Position numbers and translations under genes: made by a program. Positions 31,209-32,938 of a stretch of DNA of 32,938 nucleotides are shown piece after piece. Below the pieces are notes generated by a model. The model made no database searches and was not told where the DNA came from. It was given only the letters and a program-made list of their open reading frames with translations. Positions within the stretch are counted from its first letter, which is position 1. Every line of letters starts with the position of its first letter. Source of the DNA: Sphingobium jiangsuense (GTDB lineage Bacteria; Pseudomonadota; Alphaproteobacteria; Sphingomonadales; Sphingomonadaceae); NCBI RefSeq assembly GCF_014196495.1, contig NZ_JACIDT010000029.1, positions 1-32,938 of the forward strand, given 5' to 3'.

Positions 31209-31684
31209 CACCTGTTGTCCTTGTCGGTCAGCAGCCAGCGCTTCTCGACGAAATGCAGCAGCGTCAGCATGAAGAAGGCGACGGTCGCGCCGCCGACGAC
31301 CAGCGGCCATTGCGCCGCGCCGCAGGCGATGCCGGTCATCCCGGCAAGCCAGAGATGGGCGGCGGTGGTGAGGTTGCGGATCTCGCCCTTGCTGAACACG
31401 ATCAGTCCCGCGCCGATGATGCCGATGAACGCGACCGATGCCTCGAAGATGCGCAGCGGATCGACATTGCCCTCGATGCCGCCCATCTGCCGGTGCAGCG
31501 CGATCGCGCTGATCGTCATCAGCGCGCAGGTGAAGCAGACGATGCCATGGGTGCGCAGCCCCGCCGCATGGCCGCGCAATTCCCGGTCGAGGCCGAGCAA
31601 CAGCCCCAGCCCGGCCGCGACGCCCAGCCGGATGAGGATAGGGCCGTCGACCAGATGCAGCGGCGTTTCGGGGTTGAGGTCCAT
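31208..31684 (-). CDS. MgtC/SapB-family membrane protein
   Basis: This 158-aa inner-membrane protein has about five hydrophobic segments. It carries the family motifs 'GLLLGLDRELRGHAAGLRTH', 'AFIGIIGAGLIV' and 'NLTTAAHLWLAGMTGIACG'. It matches the short MgtC form lacking the C-terminal ACT-like domain. The role is unknown here; relatives bind or influence Mg2+ homeostasis, membrane potential or F-ATPase. It is locked between ku (4 bases upstream) and ligD (1-base overlap), so it is translated from the same mRNA. A ribosome-binding site is not obvious; coupling to ku is likely. Why a membrane protein is in an end-joining operon is not explained. Confidence 0.9.
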   Translation of the reverse strand: MDLNPETPLHLVDGPILIRLGVAAGLGLLLGLDRELRGHAAGLRTHGIVCFTCALMTISAIALHRQMGGIEGNVDPLRIFEASVAFIGIIGAGLIVFSKGEIRNLTTAAHLWLAGMTGIACGAAQWPLVVGGATVAFFMLTLLHFVEKRWLLTDKDNR

Positions 31685-31688
31685 GGCG

Positions 31689-32585
31689 TCAGGCGCTCCT
31701 GCGTTTGGCCGGGGCCTTGCGGCGGGCGGGCGTCTTTGCGGGCGCGGGCGCTTTCCCGGCGGCGGCCTTCCTTCCGGAGGCGGAGGCGGCGCGCCCGTCC
31801 TCCCCCACCGACTTGCGCAGCGCCGCCATCAGGTCGATCACATTGCCCGCCTTGGGCGCGGCGGCTTCCTCCTCTTCCTCGATCACGCGCCGGCCTCTGG
31901 CCTTTTTCTTCTTGTCGATCAGCCGGTGCAGCGCATCGACATAGCGGTCATGGAATTCCTCCGGCCGGAACGGCGCGGTCTTCTTCTCAATGATCGCGGT
32001 GGCGAGGTCGAGCAGATCGGGGTCCGCGGGCTTGTCGGGCAGGCCGCGAAAATAGCTCTGCGCCCGCGCCACCTCGTCGGCATAACGCAGCACCTCCAGC
32101 ACCAGCCCGCGCCCGCACGGCTTCAGCGAGACGAGCTGCTCGCGCCCGCGCACCGAAAGCTGGCCGAGCCCGACCTTGCCGGTCCGGCGCATCGCATCGC
32201 GCAACACCGCATAGGCTTCTTCCGCCAGATCGTCGGCGGGCACGACGAAATAGGGCTTTTCATAATAGAGCACGTCGATGGCGTCGGCGGGCACGAACTG
32301 GACGAGATCGAGCGTCTTGCGGCTCTCGATCTTCACCGCCTCTATCTCCTCCTGTTCGAGCAGCACATAGGTTCCCTTCGCCACCTCATAGCCCTTGAGT
32401 ATCTCGTCGCGATCGACGGGCCCGACGCCGGCGACCACCTTGTCGTAATGGACGGGCTTTCCGGTCGGCTCATGGATCTGCCGAAAGGATATCGCCGCGC
32501 CGGAGCGCGTCGCGGGGTAAATCTCGACGGGGATCGAAACCAGCGCCAGCTTGATCTGACCCTGCCAATATGCGCGTGCGGCCAT
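31689..32585 (-). CDS. ku: Ku protein (non-homologous end joining)
   Basis: This 298-aa bacterial Ku homodimer subunit threads onto double-strand DNA ends and recruits LigD. The conserved core runs from 'YWQGQIKLALVSIPVEIYPA' through 'YVLLEQEEIEAVKIESRKT', 'FVPADAIDVLYYEKPYFVVP' and 'RPEEFHDRYVDALHRLI'. The last 70 residues are an acidic patch (EEEEEAAA) followed by a Lys/Arg/Ala/Pro-rich tail, known in other Ku proteins to modulate DNA binding and threading. The ATG at 32585 follows GGAGG; seven further codons upstream are open but less likely. It is first in the operon ku-mgtC-ligD, and a GGAAC-type element lies just upstream. Confidence 0.96.
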   Translation of the reverse strand: MAARAYWQGQIKLALVSIPVEIYPATRSGAAISFRQIHEPTGKPVHYDKVVAGVGPVDRDEILKGYEVAKGTYVLLEQEEIEAVKIESRKTLDLVQFVPADAIDVLYYEKPYFVVPADDLAEEAYAVLRDAMRRTGKVGLGQLSVRGREQLVSLKPCGRGLVLEVLRYADEVARAQSYFRGLPDKPADPDLLDLATAIIEKKTAPFRPEEFHDRYVDALHRLIDKKKKARGRRVIEEEEEAAAPKAGNVIDLMAALRKSVGEDGRAASASGRKAAAGKAPAPAKTPARRKAPAKRRSA

Positions 32586-32605
32586 GGACAACCTCCATGG
32601 GCACA

Positions 32606-32630
32606 AGCGAGCAGGCTGGGGGAAAGTTCC
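32606..32630 (-). promoter_or_regulatory. Candidate EcfG-type promoter of ku
   Basis: On the minus strand GGAAC (32630-32626) is a perfect EcfG -35; after 16 bases comes CGCT (32609-32606), one base from the CGTT -10. The spacer equals that of the SDR promoter candidate at 28601. The ATG is 20 bases downstream of the -10. Confidence 0.45.
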
Positions 32631-32938
32631 GCGACGGGGAGGAGTGCGCGGGGTGGGATATGGCGGAGAGGGTGTCCGCCATGTATCTTTGATTTTATTG
32701 AGAAAAATCCAATTTTTTGAATTTCGTCATAAAAAACGTCATAAGATAAGCGGCGGTTAGCCACGATATTCAGCGATCCGTGATGGACTGAAGATAGAGC
32801 AAGCCGACTTATTTAGCCACCCAGACATGCAGCCTGTGACGATTGTCCGTCGTCAGAACATTTGGCACAACTCGCGGCGTAAATTAGCGGAGTGCGGGCC
32901 TCGTCCTGGGGTTGATATTAAGCGGCGATCTTGCGGTG
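32631..32938. other. AT-richer intergenic right edge without recognised gene
   Basis: From about 32685 the sequence is clearly less GC-rich than the rest and codon bias vanishes. A direct repeat CGTCATAA occurs twice within about 15 bases (near 32725-32745). No frame gives a convincing protein. The last 21 bases read on the minus strand as HRKIAA followed by TAA (32918-32920), which could be the end of a gene entering from the right, but six codons are too few to call. A change of composition next to the window edge fits the border of a mobile element or a transfer boundary. Confidence 0.4.

Noticed and set aside
32918..32938. C-terminal end of a gene entering from the right (HRKIAA-stop)
   Set aside because: Only six codons are visible, too little to support a feature; noted within the right-edge entry.
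1..32938. CRISPR arrays, tRNA or rRNA genes, prophage
   Set aside because: I saw no regularly spaced repeats, no tRNA-like cloverleaf and no phage structural genes.

Overview
This GC-rich window most likely comes from a sphingomonad (Sphingobium/Novosphingobium-type alphaproteobacterium). The reasons are the TonB-receptor content, 'DUF2946 - TonB receptor - PepSY' and 'sulfatase <> TonB receptor' sets, dispersed palindromic repeats of a kind common in that family, EcfG-type promoters and strong GC bias at third codon positions. The taxonomic call is inference; there is no rRNA or housekeeping marker here.

Layout. (1) 1-848: the 5' part of an IS110-family transposase running off the left edge, its upstream non-coding end with a perfect hairpin (possible bridge-RNA region), and a REP-like repeat. 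(2) 849-3994: a FecCD-type permease and its ATPase (minus strand), divergent from an M20 amidohydrolase. (3) 4110-12417: a six-gene minus-strand operon, entC-entE-entB(isochorismatase only)-ArCP-entF-entA. Every junction is a 4-bp stop/start overlap. It encodes a complete enterobactin-type route: chorismate to 2,3-dihydroxybenzoate (DHB), activation of DHB, loading on a stand-alone aryl carrier protein, and assembly on a C-A-T-TE synthetase of exactly EntF length whose ten-residue adenylation code reads as serine. A Fur-box-like palindrome and a second dyad precede entC. (4) 12680-14624: a small unknown gene, then a siderophore-interacting reductase (SIP) and a PadR regulator resembling E. coli NfeR/YqjI. 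(5) 14628-18347: a 24-bp perfect inverted repeat between padR and an ABC-F ATPase gene, then an FAD-dependent dehydrogenase. (6) 18387-22186: DUF2946 protein, TonB receptor and PepSY membrane protein. (7) 22432-26748: an arylsulfatase divergent from a second TonB receptor. (8) 26874-27467: a HemO-type heme oxygenase under a dyad matching the one at entC. (9) 27485-28579: a decayed gene fragment and a stress-type SDR. (10) 28683-32585: ku - mgtC-like - ligD, a non-homologous end-joining operon. (11) A comparatively AT-rich, gene-poor right edge.

How the genes work together. About half the window concerns iron: catecholate siderophore synthesis, an inner-membrane importer, ferric-siderophore reduction (SIP), possible siderophore recycling (M20 amidohydrolase, hypothesis), an outer-membrane receptor with PepSY partner, and heme-iron release. 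The window lacks a phosphopantetheinyl transferase, an exporter, an enterobactin esterase and a periplasmic binding protein. The right part is a DNA-repair/stress module with two candidate EcfG promoters, at ku and at the SDR gene.

Most novel points: the EntB function split into two separate proteins, the M20 amidohydrolase as candidate DHB-Ser amidase, the shared TTGCGA-N5-TCGCAA dyad, and the very long perfect dyad at padR/ABC-F.
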